Positions 19,812 to 30,195 are shown, counted from the stretch's first letter. The stretch is DNA of 64,000 nt from Elioraea tepidiphila DSM 17972 (GCF_000378465.1 NZ_KB899910.1:1-64000); one strand, 5' to 3'. The notes: generated by a model from the sequence alone, not told the origin. Program-made: numbers and translations.

Positions 19812-20707
19812 CCGAGACGTGACCGCTCGCGCTCCATCGCCTCGCGCACATCGGGGCGCATGTCGGTGTGGAAGTCGGAGGCGAGCTGGCGGAACACCTC
19901 GCAGGCCGAGGCGCGCTCGTTGATCGCGCCGAGCGAACGGCCGAGGCCGAGCAGGATGTCCTGCCGGCGCGACCGGTCGGTCACGCGGCTGCGCGCATCG
20001 TCGAAGGCCAGCGCCGCCTGCATGTGCTCGCCGCGGCCCGACAGGGCCTGGGCGCGGATGTGATAGGCCTCGCCGACGCGCGGATCGCGCGGGTAGGTGG
20101 CGATGAAGGCCTGGGCCTCGCGCTCGGCCGTGGCCCAGTCGCGCCGCTGGAGGGCCTGTTGGGCGGCGGTGAGGATCTGCGCCTGGGTCCGGACGGCGGG
20201 GGCCTGGGCGGGTGCCGCGGGCGGGCGGGGCAGGCTGGCTTGGGGTTGGGCGGGCGGCTGCGCCTGGGCAGGGGGCTGGGCGGGCCGCTGCGCCGGCGTC
20301 GCGGCCTGCGGCGCCGGGCGGCGCGGCGCCCCGCTCTCCAGCTCCTGGAGCCGGAAATCGGCATCCGCCTGGTTCTTCTCCACGGTCGCCTGGAGCTCGC
20401 GCAGCGCGTTCTGGGTCTCGTCCGACCGCCCGCGCAGCAGCCGGACCTCGGTCTCCAGTGCGGCGACCCGATCGAGCAGCCGGCTCAGCAGTTCCTGCTG
20501 GCCCTCGGCGGCCGTGCCGGGGCCGGGGCGCGGCGCCACCGCCACCGGCGCACCGAGCGCGGAGCCCCCGCGCGCCTGCAACGCCTGGAGGTCGCGGCGC
20601 AGCTCCAGGATCTGGTTCTGCAGCGCAATGGCCTCGCGGCTCTCGATCTGGCCGAGGGCCGGGGCGGCGAACAGCACGAGAAGCGGGATCAGCCTGAGCG
20701 TGCGCAT
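19805..20707 (-). CDS. cpoB: Tol-Pal system protein CpoB (YbgF)
   Basis: 300 residues. A signal peptide (about 1-20, ending near ALGQ) exports it to the periplasm. An N-terminal coiled coil follows (ALQNQILELRRDLQALQ; LLSRLLDRVAALETEVRLL). A Pro/Ala/Gln-rich linker at about 130-175 leads to C-terminal TPR repeats (AQILTAAQQALQRRDWATAEREA and following). This is the YbgF/CpoB architecture, which ties the Tol-Pal machine to septal peptidoglycan synthesis. It is separated from pal by 157 bases that contain a strong hairpin, and its stop overlaps the proposed tilS start. Confidence 0.92.
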   Translation of the reverse strand: MRTLRLIPLLVLFAAPALGQIESREAIALQNQILELRRDLQALQARGGSALGAPVAVAPRPGPGTAAEGQQELLSRLLDRVAALETEVRLLRGRSDETQNALRELQATVEKNQADADFRLQELESGAPRRPAPQAATPAQRPAQPPAQAQPPAQPQASLPRPPAAPAQAPAVRTQAQILTAAQQALQRRDWATAEREAQAFIATYPRDPRVGEAYHIRAQALSGRGEHMQAALAFDDARSRVTDRSRRQDILLGLGRSLGAINERASACEVFRQLASDFHTDMRPDVREAMERERSRLGC

Positions 20708-20814
20708 GGATCGCTGGACCTTCCTTCCTCCGATGCGGCCTCGGCCGCCCGCTTACGGCGCGACGCACGCCACCGCAAGCGACGCAGGCGCGAGCATGCG
20801 GGGCATGAACGACG

Positions 20815-20844
20815 AAGGGCGGCGCGGGATGCCGCGCCGCCCTT
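20815..20844 (-). terminator. Strong hairpin downstream of pal
   Basis: AAGGGCGGCGCGG and its exact complement form a 13-bp stem around a 4-base GATG loop, 20 bases after the pal stop. The trailing U run on the minus strand is only two bases, so it may be a partial terminator or a 3' stability element separating pal from cpoB. Confidence 0.6.
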
Positions 20845-20864
20845 CCCCCGACCTCGGAGCCGCG

Positions 20865-21335
20865 TCAGCGGACCGAGGTGATGGCGACGCGGTTCTGCGC
20901 CCAGGCCTCCTCGTTCGAGCCGAGGGCGATCGGGCGGTCCTTGCCGTAGCTGATCGTGCTGATGCGCGCGGGCGCCACACCGAGGGCGACCAGCGTGTCG
21001 CGCGCCGAGTCCGCGCGGCGCTGGCCGAGGGCGAGGTTGTACTCGCGCGTGCCGCGCTCATCCGCGTGGCCGGCGATCTGCACCACCACCGCGCTATGCT
21101 GGCGGAGCCAGGCGGCCTGACGCTCGAGCGTGGGGCGCTGATCGCCGCGGATGTTGTAGCGGTCGAAGTCGAAGAACACCCGGTCGCCGACATTGGCGAC
21201 GAGGTCCTCCTGCGACCCGGGACGCGGCCCGGTCGCCTGGCCGGCGCCGGTGGCCGCGCCGGACTGGTCGGGCGTGGACTCGCAGGCGACGACGAAGGCC
21301 AGCGCTGCGACGGGGGCCAGCAGCTTCAGTTTCAT
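20865..21335 (-). CDS. pal: Peptidoglycan-associated lipoprotein
   Basis: 156 residues from ATG 21335. An upstream in-frame ATG (21386) would put a Pro/His-rich leader before the signal peptide and is unlikely. The lipoprotein signal ends AALAFVVAC, with lipidated Cys about residue 18. A Gly/Ala-rich linker leads to the OmpA-like domain (FFDFDRYNIRGDQ, IAGHADERGTREYNLALGQRRA, ISYGKDRP) that binds diaminopimelate in peptidoglycan. It anchors the outer membrane and is the outer partner of TolB and TolA during division. Confidence 0.95.
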   Translation of the reverse strand: MKLKLLAPVAALAFVVACESTPDQSGAATGAGQATGPRPGSQEDLVANVGDRVFFDFDRYNIRGDQRPTLERQAAWLRQHSAVVVQIAGHADERGTREYNLALGQRRADSARDTLVALGVAPARISTISYGKDRPIALGSNEEAWAQNRVAITSVR

Positions 21336-21473
21336 GAGAGGCGTACCTTCTCCATGGGGGACGTGCGGTGGGGGATCTGCGGTCATTCGCGCTACCCGAC
21401 TCCGGGCGCAACCAGATCGCGGCGATAGCGTGAGCGTTCGTGTCGGGTCAAGCTTGGGCGGGATTGTGGCGGA

Positions 21474-22841
21474 TCAGGGGATCAATGGTGACCATGCCGG
21501 GTCGGAGGCATCGGTCGGCGTGGCGAGCGCGCGCTCGTTGAAGCCGGTGATGTCGATCGAGGCGAGCCGCGCCGAGTAGCCGGTGCCGCGCGCATCCCGC
21601 GCCGGGGTCTCCCGGAAGAACGCGAGCACGCGGCCGTTCGGCGCGAACGTCGGGCCTTCCATCTGGAACCCCTCGGACAGGATGCGCTCGCCCGAGCCGT
21701 CCGGGCGCATCACCCCGATCGCGAAGGTGCCGCCGGCGATCCGGGTGAAGGCGATCAGGTCGCCGCGCGGCGACCACACCGGCGTCGCATAGCGACCCTG
21801 GCCGAAACTGATGCGCCGCACGTTCGAGCCGTCGGCGTTCATCACGTAGAGTTGCTGATTGCCGCCGCGATCGCTGTTGAAGACGATCTGCTGGCCATCG
21901 GGCGAGAAGCAAGGGCTGACATCGAGGGCGCCGGTGCTGGTGAGCTGGCGCTCGCGGCGCGTGCGCAGATCGACCAGGTAGATGTTCGCGTTGCCGCCGC
22001 GGATCGCCGAGAGCAGCACCGAGTTCCCGTCGGGGCTGAAGCGCGGGGAGAGCGTCATGCCCGGGAAGTTGCCGAGCAGGCTCTGTCGGCCGCTGTCCAC
22101 ATCGAGCAGATAGACGCGCGGCTCGTTGCGGAAGAACGACATGAACGCGACCTGGTTCACGCTCGGGTGGAAGCGCGGCGTCAGCGCCAGCCACTGCCCG
22201 TCGGTCAGGAAGCGGTGGTTCTCGCCGTCCTGGTCCATGATGGCGAGGCGCTTGACCCGGCGGTCGCGCGGCCCGCTCTCGGCCACGTAGACGATGCGGG
22301 TGTCGAAATAGCCCTTCTCGCCGAGCAGGCGCTCGTAGATCGCATCCGAGCAGATATGCGCGATGCGGCGCCAGTTCGGCACGCTGGTCGTGAAGGCCGT
22401 GCCCTGGAGCTGATTGCCCGGCAGCACATCCCAGAGCCGGAACTCGACGCGCAGCCGGTCGCCCTGCTGGTCCACCTTGCCGGTGACCAGGGCCTGCGCG
22501 CCGATCGCGCGCCAGTCGGCGAAGCGGGGCGTGGCGTCGGGCGCCTCCTGGAGGAAGGCGCGCCGGTCGATCGGGCGGAACAGGCCGGAGCGGGCGAGAT
22601 TCGCCGTGATCACCTGGGCGATCTGCGCGCCATGGGGCTGGGCGCCGGCGAAATCCGGGATCGCGATCGGCATCGGATCGGTGCGGGCGCGGGTGATGTC
22701 GATCACCGGTCCCTGGGCCCGCGACGTGCCGGGCAGACCGAGGGCGGCCACGGCGGCGAGCCCGGCCAGAAGGCCGCGCCGGCCGAAGGACAGCGCCTCC
22801 AGCGCCTCATAGTGGCGATCGGTGAGCAGTCGATCGGTCAT
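21474..22841 (-). CDS. tolB: Tol-Pal system beta-propeller protein TolB
   Basis: 455 residues from ATG 22841, preceded by AGAGGT. An N-terminal domain ([13 protein letters not shown] to about residue 170) precedes a six-bladed propeller marked by repeated FSPDG/FHPS/FAPNG turns. It is a periplasmic protein that binds Pal. The signal region is unusual: about 25 polar residues precede [17 protein letters not shown], which has a twin-arginine look, so Tat export is possible; E. coli TolB uses Sec. The N-terminal TolA-box region lies just after the signal. It lies 108 bases downstream of tolA. Confidence 0.94.
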   Translation of the reverse strand: MTDRLLTDRHYEALEALSFGRRGLLAGLAAVAALGLPGTSRAQGPVIDITRARTDPMPIAIPDFAGAQPHGAQIAQVITANLARSGLFRPIDRRAFLQEAPDATPRFADWRAIGAQALVTGKVDQQGDRLRVEFRLWDVLPGNQLQGTAFTTSVPNWRRIAHICSDAIYERLLGEKGYFDTRIVYVAESGPRDRRVKRLAIMDQDGENHRFLTDGQWLALTPRFHPSVNQVAFMSFFRNEPRVYLLDVDSGRQSLLGNFPGMTLSPRFSPDGNSVLLSAIRGGNANIYLVDLRTRRERQLTSTGALDVSPCFSPDGQQIVFNSDRGGNQQLYVMNADGSNVRRISFGQGRYATPVWSPRGDLIAFTRIAGGTFAIGVMRPDGSGERILSEGFQMEGPTFAPNGRVLAFFRETPARDARGTGYSARLASIDITGFNERALATPTDASDPAWSPLIP

Positions 22842-22949
22842 CGGGACCTCTTGCGGCTCGGCCGGAGTCGCGGCCGGCGGGTGCACATAGCGCAGGGGAT
22901 CAACGCGGTCGATGGACGGCCGGTTGCAGTCGCGTGAGCGGGCAGCGGC

Positions 22950-23858
22950 TCAGCGGACAAGCCCGCGTGCGTTGAAGCGGAACACGGCGGTCTCGACGGT
23001 CGGTCGCTTCTCCGGCGGGATCGGCAGCGGGTTGCAGCGCGGGGACAGGAGGGCGCGCTGCGCCGTCTCGTACACCGTGCGCCAGCGCGGATCGCCCGTG
23101 TTGGTCGGCCCGGCAGGGCGCACCTGCACGACCGATCCATCCGGGCGCAGCCGCACCTGGAGCTCGACGACGATCTCCTCGAGCCCGCGCATGCCGGCAT
23201 CGACGTTCCAGCAGCCCTCGATCAGCTCGCGCAGCCCGTCGATCTCGCCGCGGGTGAGCCCCGGGGTGGGCGCGGTGCCGCCCGGCGCGCCCGGGGTCGG
23301 CGGGCGCCCCCCCTGCGGCGGGCTCGGGCGTGGCGGCTGCTGCTGCGCCTGCTGCTGACGCAGCCGCTCGAGCGTGTTCTGGAGCGCGGTCGAGCCCTCC
23401 TGCGGCCGCTGCACCGGCGGGGTCTGCACGGGCGGCGGCGGCGCAGGCGGCCGCGGCGGCGGTGGCGTGGGGGGCGGCGGGGTCGGCGGCGGCGGGGGAG
23501 GAGGCGGCGGCGCGGGCGTGGGTTCCGGTGCCGGCACGGGCGGCGGCGGGGGAGGAGGAGGCGTAGGCGGCGGCACCGGGGCCGGCGGCTCCGGCGCCGG
23601 GGGCGGCGGCGGGGGCGGGGGCGGCGGAGGCGGCGCGGGCTCCGGGGTCGGCGCGGGCTCGGGCGTGGGCTGCGGCGCGGGCTCGCTCGGCGCGGTCGGG
23701 GTCTCGGCCGGCGCGGTCGGCCCCATCGCGATCACCAGCTCGACCGGGATGCCCTGCTCGACCGGCTCCTCAAAGCGTTTCGTTGACGAAACGCCAAGCA
23801 GCAGCGCCATCAGCACCAGAAGGTGCAGCCCGCCGGAGAGGAGGAGCGAGCGCCGCAC
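22950..23858 (-). CDS. tolA: TolA, energy-transducing envelope protein with a polyproline linker
   Basis: 302 residues from GTG 23858. One N-terminal transmembrane helix (LLSGGLHLLVLMALLLGV) anchors it in the inner membrane beside TolQ/TolR. Residues about 50-160 are extremely rich in Pro with Ala, Glu and Thr, including runs of ten or more Pro. E. coli TolA instead has a long Ala/Lys/Glu helix. The C-terminal TonB/TolA-like domain (LTRGEIDGLRELIEGCW, VRLRPDGSVVQVR, PPEKRPTVETAVFRFN) contacts TolB/Pal. Identity rests on the operon position and this C-terminal fold. The Pro-rich spacer resembles TonB. Confidence 0.9.
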   Translation of the reverse strand: MRRSLLLSGGLHLLVLMALLLGVSSTKRFEEPVEQGIPVELVIAMGPTAPAETPTAPSEPAPQPTPEPAPTPEPAPPPPPPPPPPPPAPEPPAPVPPPTPPPPPPPPVPAPEPTPAPPPPPPPPPTPPPPTPPPPRPPAPPPPVQTPPVQRPQEGSTALQNTLERLRQQQAQQQPPRPSPPQGGRPPTPGAPGGTAPTPGLTRGEIDGLRELIEGCWNVDAGMRGLEEIVVELQVRLRPDGSVVQVRPAGPTNTGDPRWRTVYETAQRALLSPRCNPLPIPPEKRPTVETAVFRFNARGLVR

Positions 23859-23871
23859 AGGCCCCGCGCGG

Positions 23872-24339
<468 letters not shown>

Positions 24340-24342
24340 GGG

Positions 24343-25071
<729 letters not shown>

Positions 25072-25094
25072 TCGCAGAATCCTCGGTCAAGCCC

Positions 25095-25508
25095 TCACGA
25101 CACCGGGTGGATCAACGCGCGAAGTGTGGCCGGAATGCGCTCAGGCCGCCCCGTCGCGAGCCTGACGCACGCCAGCGCCACATCGAGCGTCGCGATCCCC
25201 TCCCCGCCCCGGCCGATCTCCTGCCGGAGCTCCACGGACGCGCCGCCGATCCCCGCCACCCGGGTCTCGACCACCAGCGACTCGTCCAATCGCGCGGGGC
25301 GGTGATACTCGATCGAGAGACGCTTGACGACGAAGATCAGCCCCGACTCGTCGATCAACTGCCGGTGCGGAAGGCCGAGATCCCGCAGCCACTCCGTGCG
25401 CGCGCGCTCGGCGAAACGCAGGTATGACGCGTGGTAGACCACGCCGCCGGCATCCGTGTCCTCGAAATACACGCGCAGCGCGAAGCGATGGGCCGGCTGC
25501 TCACCCAT
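25095..25508 (-). CDS. ybgC: Tol-Pal-associated acyl-CoA thioesterase YbgC
   Basis: 137 residues. Hotdog-fold thioesterase with the 4-hydroxybenzoyl-CoA-type active site: [27 protein letters not shown] (read as two adjoining motifs), whose Asp in DTDAGG is the catalytic residue. [15 protein letters not shown] follows. YbgC enzymes cleave acyl-CoA thioesters and are linked to phospholipid enzymes at the inner membrane. The ATG at 25508 lies inside the ruvB end (8-base overlap), tying the tol operon to ruvAB translation. Confidence 0.92.
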   Translation of the reverse strand: MGEQPAHRFALRVYFEDTDAGGVVYHASYLRFAERARTEWLRDLGLPHRQLIDESGLIFVVKRLSIEYHRPARLDESLVVETRVAGIGGASVELRQEIGRGGEGIATLDVALACVRLATGRPERIPATLRALIHPVS

Positions 25509-26541
25509 CCGTGTCGTCCGCCGCCGAGAGCAGATCGGCCTGGAACCCCTTGGGCGGCATGAGTCCCAGATGGCGCCAGCCGGCCTCGCCGAGCACGCGC
25601 CCGCGCGGGGTGCGCAACACGAACCCCTCCTGGATCAGATAGGGCTCGATCACGTCCTCGATGGCGTCCCGCGCCTCGGCGAGCGCGGCGGCGAGCGTCT
25701 CGACCCCGACCGGGCCGCCGCCGTGGCGCTCGGCGATCAGGCGGAGGTAGCGCCGGTCCATCGCATCGAGCCCGCGCGCATCGACCTCCAGCCGGGTGAG
25801 CGAGGCGTCGGCGGCGCGGGCATCCACCCGCGCCGTGCCGTCCACCGCGGCGAAGTCGCGCACGCGGCGGAGCAGGCGCCCGGCGATGCGGGGCGTGCCG
25901 CGCGAGCGGCGCGCGATCTCGGCCGCGCCATCCTCGGTCAGGTCGAGGTCGAGCAGCGCCGCACCACGCCGGACGATGCCGAGCAGCTCCTCGGGCGTGT
26001 AGAAGGTGAGGCGCAGCGGAATGCCGAAGCGGTCGCGCAAGGGCGTCGCGACCAGCCCCGAGCGCGTGGTCGCGCCGATCAGGGTGAAGGGCTGGAGGTC
26101 GATGCGCACCGTGCGCGCCGCCGGCCCCTCGCCGATGATCAGGTCGAGCCGGAAATCCTCCATCGCCGGGTAGAGCACTTCCTCGATCGCCGGCTGGAGG
26201 CGGTGGATCTCGTCGATGAACAGCACGTCGCGCGGGTTCAGGTTGGTCAGGATCGCGGCGAGGTCGCCCGAGCGCTGGATCACCGGGCCGGAGGTGGCGC
26301 GGAAGCCCACACCGAGCTCGCGCGCGACGATCTGCGCGAGCGTGGTCTTGCCGAGGCCGGGCGGCCCGTGCAGCAGCACGTGATCGAGCGCCTCGCCGCG
26401 CGCGCGCGCCGCCTGCACGAACACGGCGAGATTGGCCTTGGCCTGGGCCTGGCCGATGAAGTCGTCGAGCCGCGTGGGACGCAGCGACGCCTCGCCGAGA
26501 TCATCGCCGCGCGCTTCCGGGTCGGTGAGCCGGTCGGTCAT
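25501..26541 (-). CDS. ruvB: Holliday junction branch-migration ATPase RuvB
   Basis: 346 residues. AAA+ motor of the RuvAB complex. It shows the N-terminal [11 protein letters not shown], Walker [12 protein letters not shown], Walker [11 protein letters not shown], sensor 1 [20 protein letters not shown] with the Arg finger, and the C-terminal winged helix ([28 protein letters not shown]). The length is standard. The start overlaps the ruvA stop as ATGA. It drives junction migration in recombination and replication-fork repair. Confidence 0.97.
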   Translation of the reverse strand: MTDRLTDPEARGDDLGEASLRPTRLDDFIGQAQAKANLAVFVQAARARGEALDHVLLHGPPGLGKTTLAQIVARELGVGFRATSGPVIQRSGDLAAILTNLNPRDVLFIDEIHRLQPAIEEVLYPAMEDFRLDLIIGEGPAARTVRIDLQPFTLIGATTRSGLVATPLRDRFGIPLRLTFYTPEELLGIVRRGAALLDLDLTEDGAAEIARRSRGTPRIAGRLLRRVRDFAAVDGTARVDARAADASLTRLEVDARGLDAMDRRYLRLIAERHGGGPVGVETLAAALAEARDAIEDVIEPYLIQEGFVLRTPRGRVLGEAGWRHLGLMPPKGFQADLLSAADDTDG

Positions 26542-27146
26542 CGGGCGAGCGCCTTCAGCCCTTCGCGGATCAGCGCCTCGACCGAGGCGGCCTCACCCAT
26601 GCGCCTGCGGGCAGCCGCAAGCGCGGGTTCGGCCTCGGCGCGGCGATAGCCGAGATTGGCGAGCGCGGAGACCGCATCCGCGAGCAGCGGATCGGCGGGC
26701 GGGGCGGGTACGGATGCCGCGACCGGGATCGCCTCCGCGCCGGTGAAGCCGGGCTTGCCCTTCAGCTCCGTCACCAGCCGGGCCGCGAGCCGGGCACCCA
26801 CGCCGGAGGCACGGGTCAGCGTCTTCGCGTCGCCGGTGGCGATCGCGGCGGCGATCTGGCCGGGCGAGAAGGCGCCGAGCAGCGCGAGTGCCACCTTCGC
26901 GCCCACCCCCTGCACGGTCAGCAGGGTGCGGAAAGCGGCGCGCTCGGTCGCGTCAAGGAAGCCGTAGAGCGTGATCGCGTCCTCGCGCACCATGGTCTCG
27001 ATCGCGAGGGTGGCCGGCGCGCCCGGCGGCGGCAGGGACGCGAGGGTGCGGGTCGAGACACCGACCACGTAGCCCACGCCGTTGACGTCGATCAGCACGC
27101 CCTCGGCGTCGGCCGCGACGATCGTTCCGGAGAGACGGCCGATCAT
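26538..27146 (-). CDS. ruvA: Holliday junction DNA-binding protein RuvA
   Basis: 202 residues from ATG 27146 ([10 protein letters not shown]); an upstream in-frame ATG adds only a Pro/Arg-rich leader. The OB-fold domain I (1-65) is followed by the helix-hairpin-helix domain II ([35 protein letters not shown]) and the C-terminal domain III ([20 protein letters not shown]) that contacts RuvB. It tetramerises on four-way junctions. ruvC, often just upstream in this order, is absent; the TRAP operon takes that place. Confidence 0.96.
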   Translation of the reverse strand: MIGRLSGTIVAADAEGVLIDVNGVGYVVGVSTRTLASLPPPGAPATLAIETMVREDAITLYGFLDATERAAFRTLLTVQGVGAKVALALLGAFSPGQIAAAIATGDAKTLTRASGVGARLAARLVTELKGKPGFTGAEAIPVAASVPAPPADPLLADAVSALANLGYRRAEAEPALAAARRRMGEAASVEALIREGLKALAR

Positions 27147-27267
27147 CGCCGCCCGGTCCGGCGATCCGGGCCGCCGGCGGCGAGGCGACTCGGGGGGCGC
27201 TGGCGCATGGGCGGGTTGTAGCGAAAACCGGAGCACTGTCCAAGCGAGCCGGGGGCCGGGTTGCGGT

Positions 27268-27295
27268 CGCGCGGCCGCCCCACCAGCCCCGCGCG
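27268..27295 (-). repeat. Hairpin repeat copy 1, after the TRAP operon
   Basis: CGCGCGG and CCGCGCG form a 7-bp stem around the 14-base loop CCGCCCCACCAGCC, 4 bases after the dctM stop. A second copy with a near-identical loop and a different but still paired stem is at 36336-36367. It may serve as a terminator for the TRAP operon; there is no U run. Confidence 0.55.
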
Positions 27296-27299
27296 CGTA

Positions 27300-28586
27300 T
27301 CAGAACCGCCCGAAGATCAGGTCGGGCACGAAGACGACCGCGCCGGGCATCAGGATCAGCAGCAGCGTCGCCGCCGAGACCGCGACCAGCAGCGGCAGCG
27401 ACTCGATCGTGTACTCGCCGACCGGCACGCGCATGATCGAACAGACGGCATACATCGCCGCCCCCACCGGCGGGGTGAAGTTTCCGATGGTCGCGGCGAT
27501 GATGAAGACGATGCCGAAATGCACCGGATCGCCGCCGAGGCTGCGCACCAGCGGCAGGAACACCGGGGTCAGCATGATGATCAGCACGGTCGCATCGACG
27601 AAGAAGCCGATCGCCAGCACGAACAGCACGATCAGCGCCATCACCAGCGGCAGATCCTCCGACACCGACAGCAACGCGCCCGAGACCACATCCGGGATCT
27701 GCTCCAGCACGATGCCGTAGGTGAAGATCGCCGAGAGCGCGATCAGGAACATCACCGCGCCGATGTCGGTGAGGCTCTGCTCCAGCGCCTCCAGGAACGA
27801 CCGTCCGCGCATCTCGCGGTGGATCACGATGCCGACGACGAGGGCATAGACCACCGCGAAGGCGCCGATCTCGGAGGGCGTGAACACGCCCATGCGCAGG
27901 CCGAACAGCAGGAACACCGGGAACAGCAGCGCCCAGATGCCGCCGCGGAAGGCGCGGACCACCTCGCCCGCGCTCGGTGGTGCTTCGCGCTCGGGCGGAT
28001 AGCCACGCCGCCGCGCCGTCAGCGCGATCGAGGCCGCGAGCGCCACCCAGAGCAGGGCGGCCGGCACGAACCCGGCCGCGAACAGCCGCCCGATCGAGAC
28101 TTGGCCGATCGAGCCATAGAGGATCATGCCGATCCCGGGCGGGATCACCGGCGTCAGCAGGGAGCCGAAGGAGAGCACGCCGGCGGCGAAGCCGCGGCTC
28201 ATGCCGCGCCGGACCATCTCATGGCCGAGCATGCGCGACTGCATCGAGGCATCCGCGATCGCCGAGCCCGACACGCCGCCCATCAGCGCCGACAGCACCA
28301 CCGAGACCTGCGCGAGCCCGCCGCGCATCCGCCCCGCGAGCACGGTCGCGAGCGTCAGCAGCCGCGCGGTGATGCCCGCCTTGTTGAGGAAATTGCCGGC
28401 GAGGATGAACAGCGGTATCGCCAGCAGCGCGAAGTTCTGCGTCTGCGAGACGGTCACCTGCACCGGGATGAACACCGGCAGGTCGAGGTTCTGGAGGAAG
28501 AACAGCGTGCCCGAGATCGCGATCGCGAAGGCGACCGGCATGCCCATCAGCATCAGCACCGCGAAGGCGATGACGACGAGCAACAT
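27300..28586 (-). CDS. dctM: TRAP transporter large permease subunit (DctM)
   Basis: 428 residues, almost entirely hydrophobic, with about 12 transmembrane segments. Family motifs include LLVVIAFAVLMLMGMPVAFA at the N-terminus, LLAIPLFILAGNFLNKAGI, LTPVIPPGIGMILYGSIGQVS and GNFTPPVGAAMYAVCSIMRV. It is the sodium-coupled permease that moves an organic acid delivered by the binding protein. It begins 1 base after the dctQ stop, so P-Q-M form one operon. The substrate (C4-dicarboxylate, keto acid, sugar acid or other) cannot be inferred. Confidence 0.93.
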   Translation of the reverse strand: MLLVVIAFAVLMLMGMPVAFAIAISGTLFFLQNLDLPVFIPVQVTVSQTQNFALLAIPLFILAGNFLNKAGITARLLTLATVLAGRMRGGLAQVSVVLSALMGGVSGSAIADASMQSRMLGHEMVRRGMSRGFAAGVLSFGSLLTPVIPPGIGMILYGSIGQVSIGRLFAAGFVPAALLWVALAASIALTARRRGYPPEREAPPSAGEVVRAFRGGIWALLFPVFLLFGLRMGVFTPSEIGAFAVVYALVVGIVIHREMRGRSFLEALEQSLTDIGAVMFLIALSAIFTYGIVLEQIPDVVSGALLSVSEDLPLVMALIVLFVLAIGFFVDATVLIIMLTPVFLPLVRSLGGDPVHFGIVFIIAATIGNFTPPVGAAMYAVCSIMRVPVGEYTIESLPLLVAVSAATLLLILMPGAVVFVPDLIFGRF

Positions 28587-28587
28587 C

Positions 28588-29061
28588 TCAGGCGCGCACG
28601 GGCTCGCGGCCGAGCGCGCGGAACTTCAGCAGCGTCGTGATCAGCAGCAGCAGCGCGCCGGCAGGAAGGCTCGCCGTCACCCAGGAGTAGCTGATGCCGG
28701 GAATGCCCTGGAACGCGCGCGCGCGGCCGACCCAGGCGAGATGCGCGCCCACGATCGCGATATAGACCAGGAAGGCCGCGATCAGCAGGTAGTTCAGCCG
28801 CATCACCGCGATCCGCCAGCGCGGCGGCAGCCGGTCGGTCACCAGCGCGATCGAGACGAGGGCGTTGTTGCGCCAGGCGATGTCGGCGCAGAGGAAGCAG
28901 GCCCAGGCGAACAGGCAGGTGGCGAGGTCGATCGTCCAGTTCAGCGGGTGGTGCAGCATGCGCGCCACACCACCCGTGAACACCAGGACGACCATCAGCA
29001 CCAGGAAGGTTCCGGCGATGACGGCCTCCGCGCGGCAGAGCCGGCGGTAGAACTCAGCCAT
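28588..29061 (-). CDS. dctQ: TRAP transporter small permease subunit (DctQ)
   Basis: 157 residues with four transmembrane helices: VIAGTFLVLMVVLVFTGGVA, the ATCLFAWACFLCADIAWRNN region, LNYLLIAAFLVYIAIVGAHL and ASLPAGALLLLITTLLKF. Location between the receptor and DctM genes and the AWACFLCADIAWRNNALVSI motif typical of DctQ support the call. It stabilises DctM and may dock the binding protein. Confidence 0.9.
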   Translation of the reverse strand: MAEFYRRLCRAEAVIAGTFLVLMVVLVFTGGVARMLHHPLNWTIDLATCLFAWACFLCADIAWRNNALVSIALVTDRLPPRWRIAVMRLNYLLIAAFLVYIAIVGAHLAWVGRARAFQGIPGISYSWVTASLPAGALLLLITTLLKFRALGREPVRA

Positions 29062-29090
29062 GCGGCCGTCCCGCCATCACCGGCCTCGCG

Positions 29091-30077
29091 TCAGCGGCGC
29101 ATCTCGCGCTGCACGGCCTGGAAGGCGTCGGTGATGCCGAGCACCTCGTAGGCGCGCGCGCCGGCGCGCTTGAACGCCTCGATGTCGATGTCGCTGACGA
29201 CCGTCATGCCGCGCTGTTGCAGCTGCGCGCGCACCTGCCCCTCCAGCTCGACGATCCGCCGCGAGGTCTCCTGCCCCGCCTTGCGGCACTCCTCGACCAG
29301 CGCGGTCTGGAACGCGCCCGGCAGGCGCTGGAACCAGCGCGCGCTGACCACCTGGAAGTTGATCAGCAGGATGTGGCGGGTCTCGTTGGCGTAGCGCAGC
29401 ACCTCGTTGAAGCGGCCGGCGGGGATGTTGTTCCAGACGAGTTCGACGCCGTCGATCGCGCGCTGTTGCAGACCCGGATACATCTCGCCGAACGCCATCG
29501 CGACCGGGGCGGCGCCGAGCGCGCGGATCGACTCCTGCCAGATCGGCCCGGGCGGGGTGCGGATGCGCAACCCCGCCAGATCCTCCGGCCGACGGACCGG
29601 CCGGTTGGTGAAGAAGTGGCGCTGGCCCTGCACCCAGTCGAAACACACGACCTGGAGCCCGTGCTGGTTCGCGAGCTCCGTCACCCAGCCCTTCACCGTG
29701 GGCGAGTCGGCGACCTTCGCGACATCCTCGATCGTCTCGGCGAAATAGGGGCCGTTCATCACGGCGATGCCCTTGACGTAGTTGCCGAGCCGCGCGCTGT
29801 CCGTGTTCTGGCCGATATTGGCGCCTTGGCGGATCTGCTCGATGATGTCCTCCTCGACGCCGAGCTGGGCGGAATGGAACACCTGCACGGTCAGCCCGCC
29901 GTTGGTGCGCTCGCGCACGCGCTGCGCCCAGGTCTGGAAGCCCTGGTGATAGGGCTCGCTCGGGCCGAGCACATGGTTGAAACGGAGCGTGAAGCGCTCC
30001 TGCGCCAGGGCGTCCGGCGCCGTTGCCGCCACCAGCGCCGCGACCGCGGCCGCCATTCCGAGCTTGGACGTTTTCAT
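29091..30077 (-). CDS. dctP: TRAP transporter substrate-binding protein (DctP)
   Basis: 328 residues from ATG 30077, which has an excellent AGGAGGGAAG ribosome site just upstream. A signal peptide ends near DALAQ (about residue 26). DctP landmarks are RFNHVLGPSEPYHQGFQTWAQ, QVFHSAQLGVEEDIIEQIRQG, the Arg-containing substrate motif LRIRTPPGPIW, and GVELVWNNIPAGRFNEVLRY. It captures a carboxylate-type ligand in the periplasm and hands it to DctQM. The divergent GntR gene 119 bases away probably controls the operon. Confidence 0.93.
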   Translation of the reverse strand: MKTSKLGMAAAVAALVAATAPDALAQERFTLRFNHVLGPSEPYHQGFQTWAQRVRERTNGGLTVQVFHSAQLGVEEDIIEQIRQGANIGQNTDSARLGNYVKGIAVMNGPYFAETIEDVAKVADSPTVKGWVTELANQHGLQVVCFDWVQGQRHFFTNRPVRRPEDLAGLRIRTPPGPIWQESIRALGAAPVAMAFGEMYPGLQQRAIDGVELVWNNIPAGRFNEVLRYANETRHILLINFQVVSARWFQRLPGAFQTALVEECRKAGQETSRRIVELEGQVRAQLQQRGMTVVSDIDIEAFKRAGARAYEVLGITDAFQAVQREMRR

Positions 30078-30160
30078 CTTCCCTCCTGATGCCGGGTTGC
30101 CGGCTGGTTGCCGTGCCAGCCTCCGCGCCGCCGCGGCGGGCTGCATGGCCTGTGTCTTGT

Positions 30161-30168
30161 GTGTACAC
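30161..30168. promoter_or_regulatory. Candidate GntR operator / promoter element between dctP and gntR
   Basis: The 118-base divergent gap has one short AT-containing island, TTGTGTGTACACTAG (30158-30172), built on the perfect 8-bp palindrome GTGTACAC, 27 bases before the gntR ATG. FCD-type GntR proteins bind short dyads in such gaps and usually regulate themselves. It does not match the TNGTNNNACNA core exactly, and TACACT could equally be a -10 box. Confidence 0.4.
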
Positions 30169-30195
30169 TAGCCACGGAGGCATCGAGCGGCAAGC

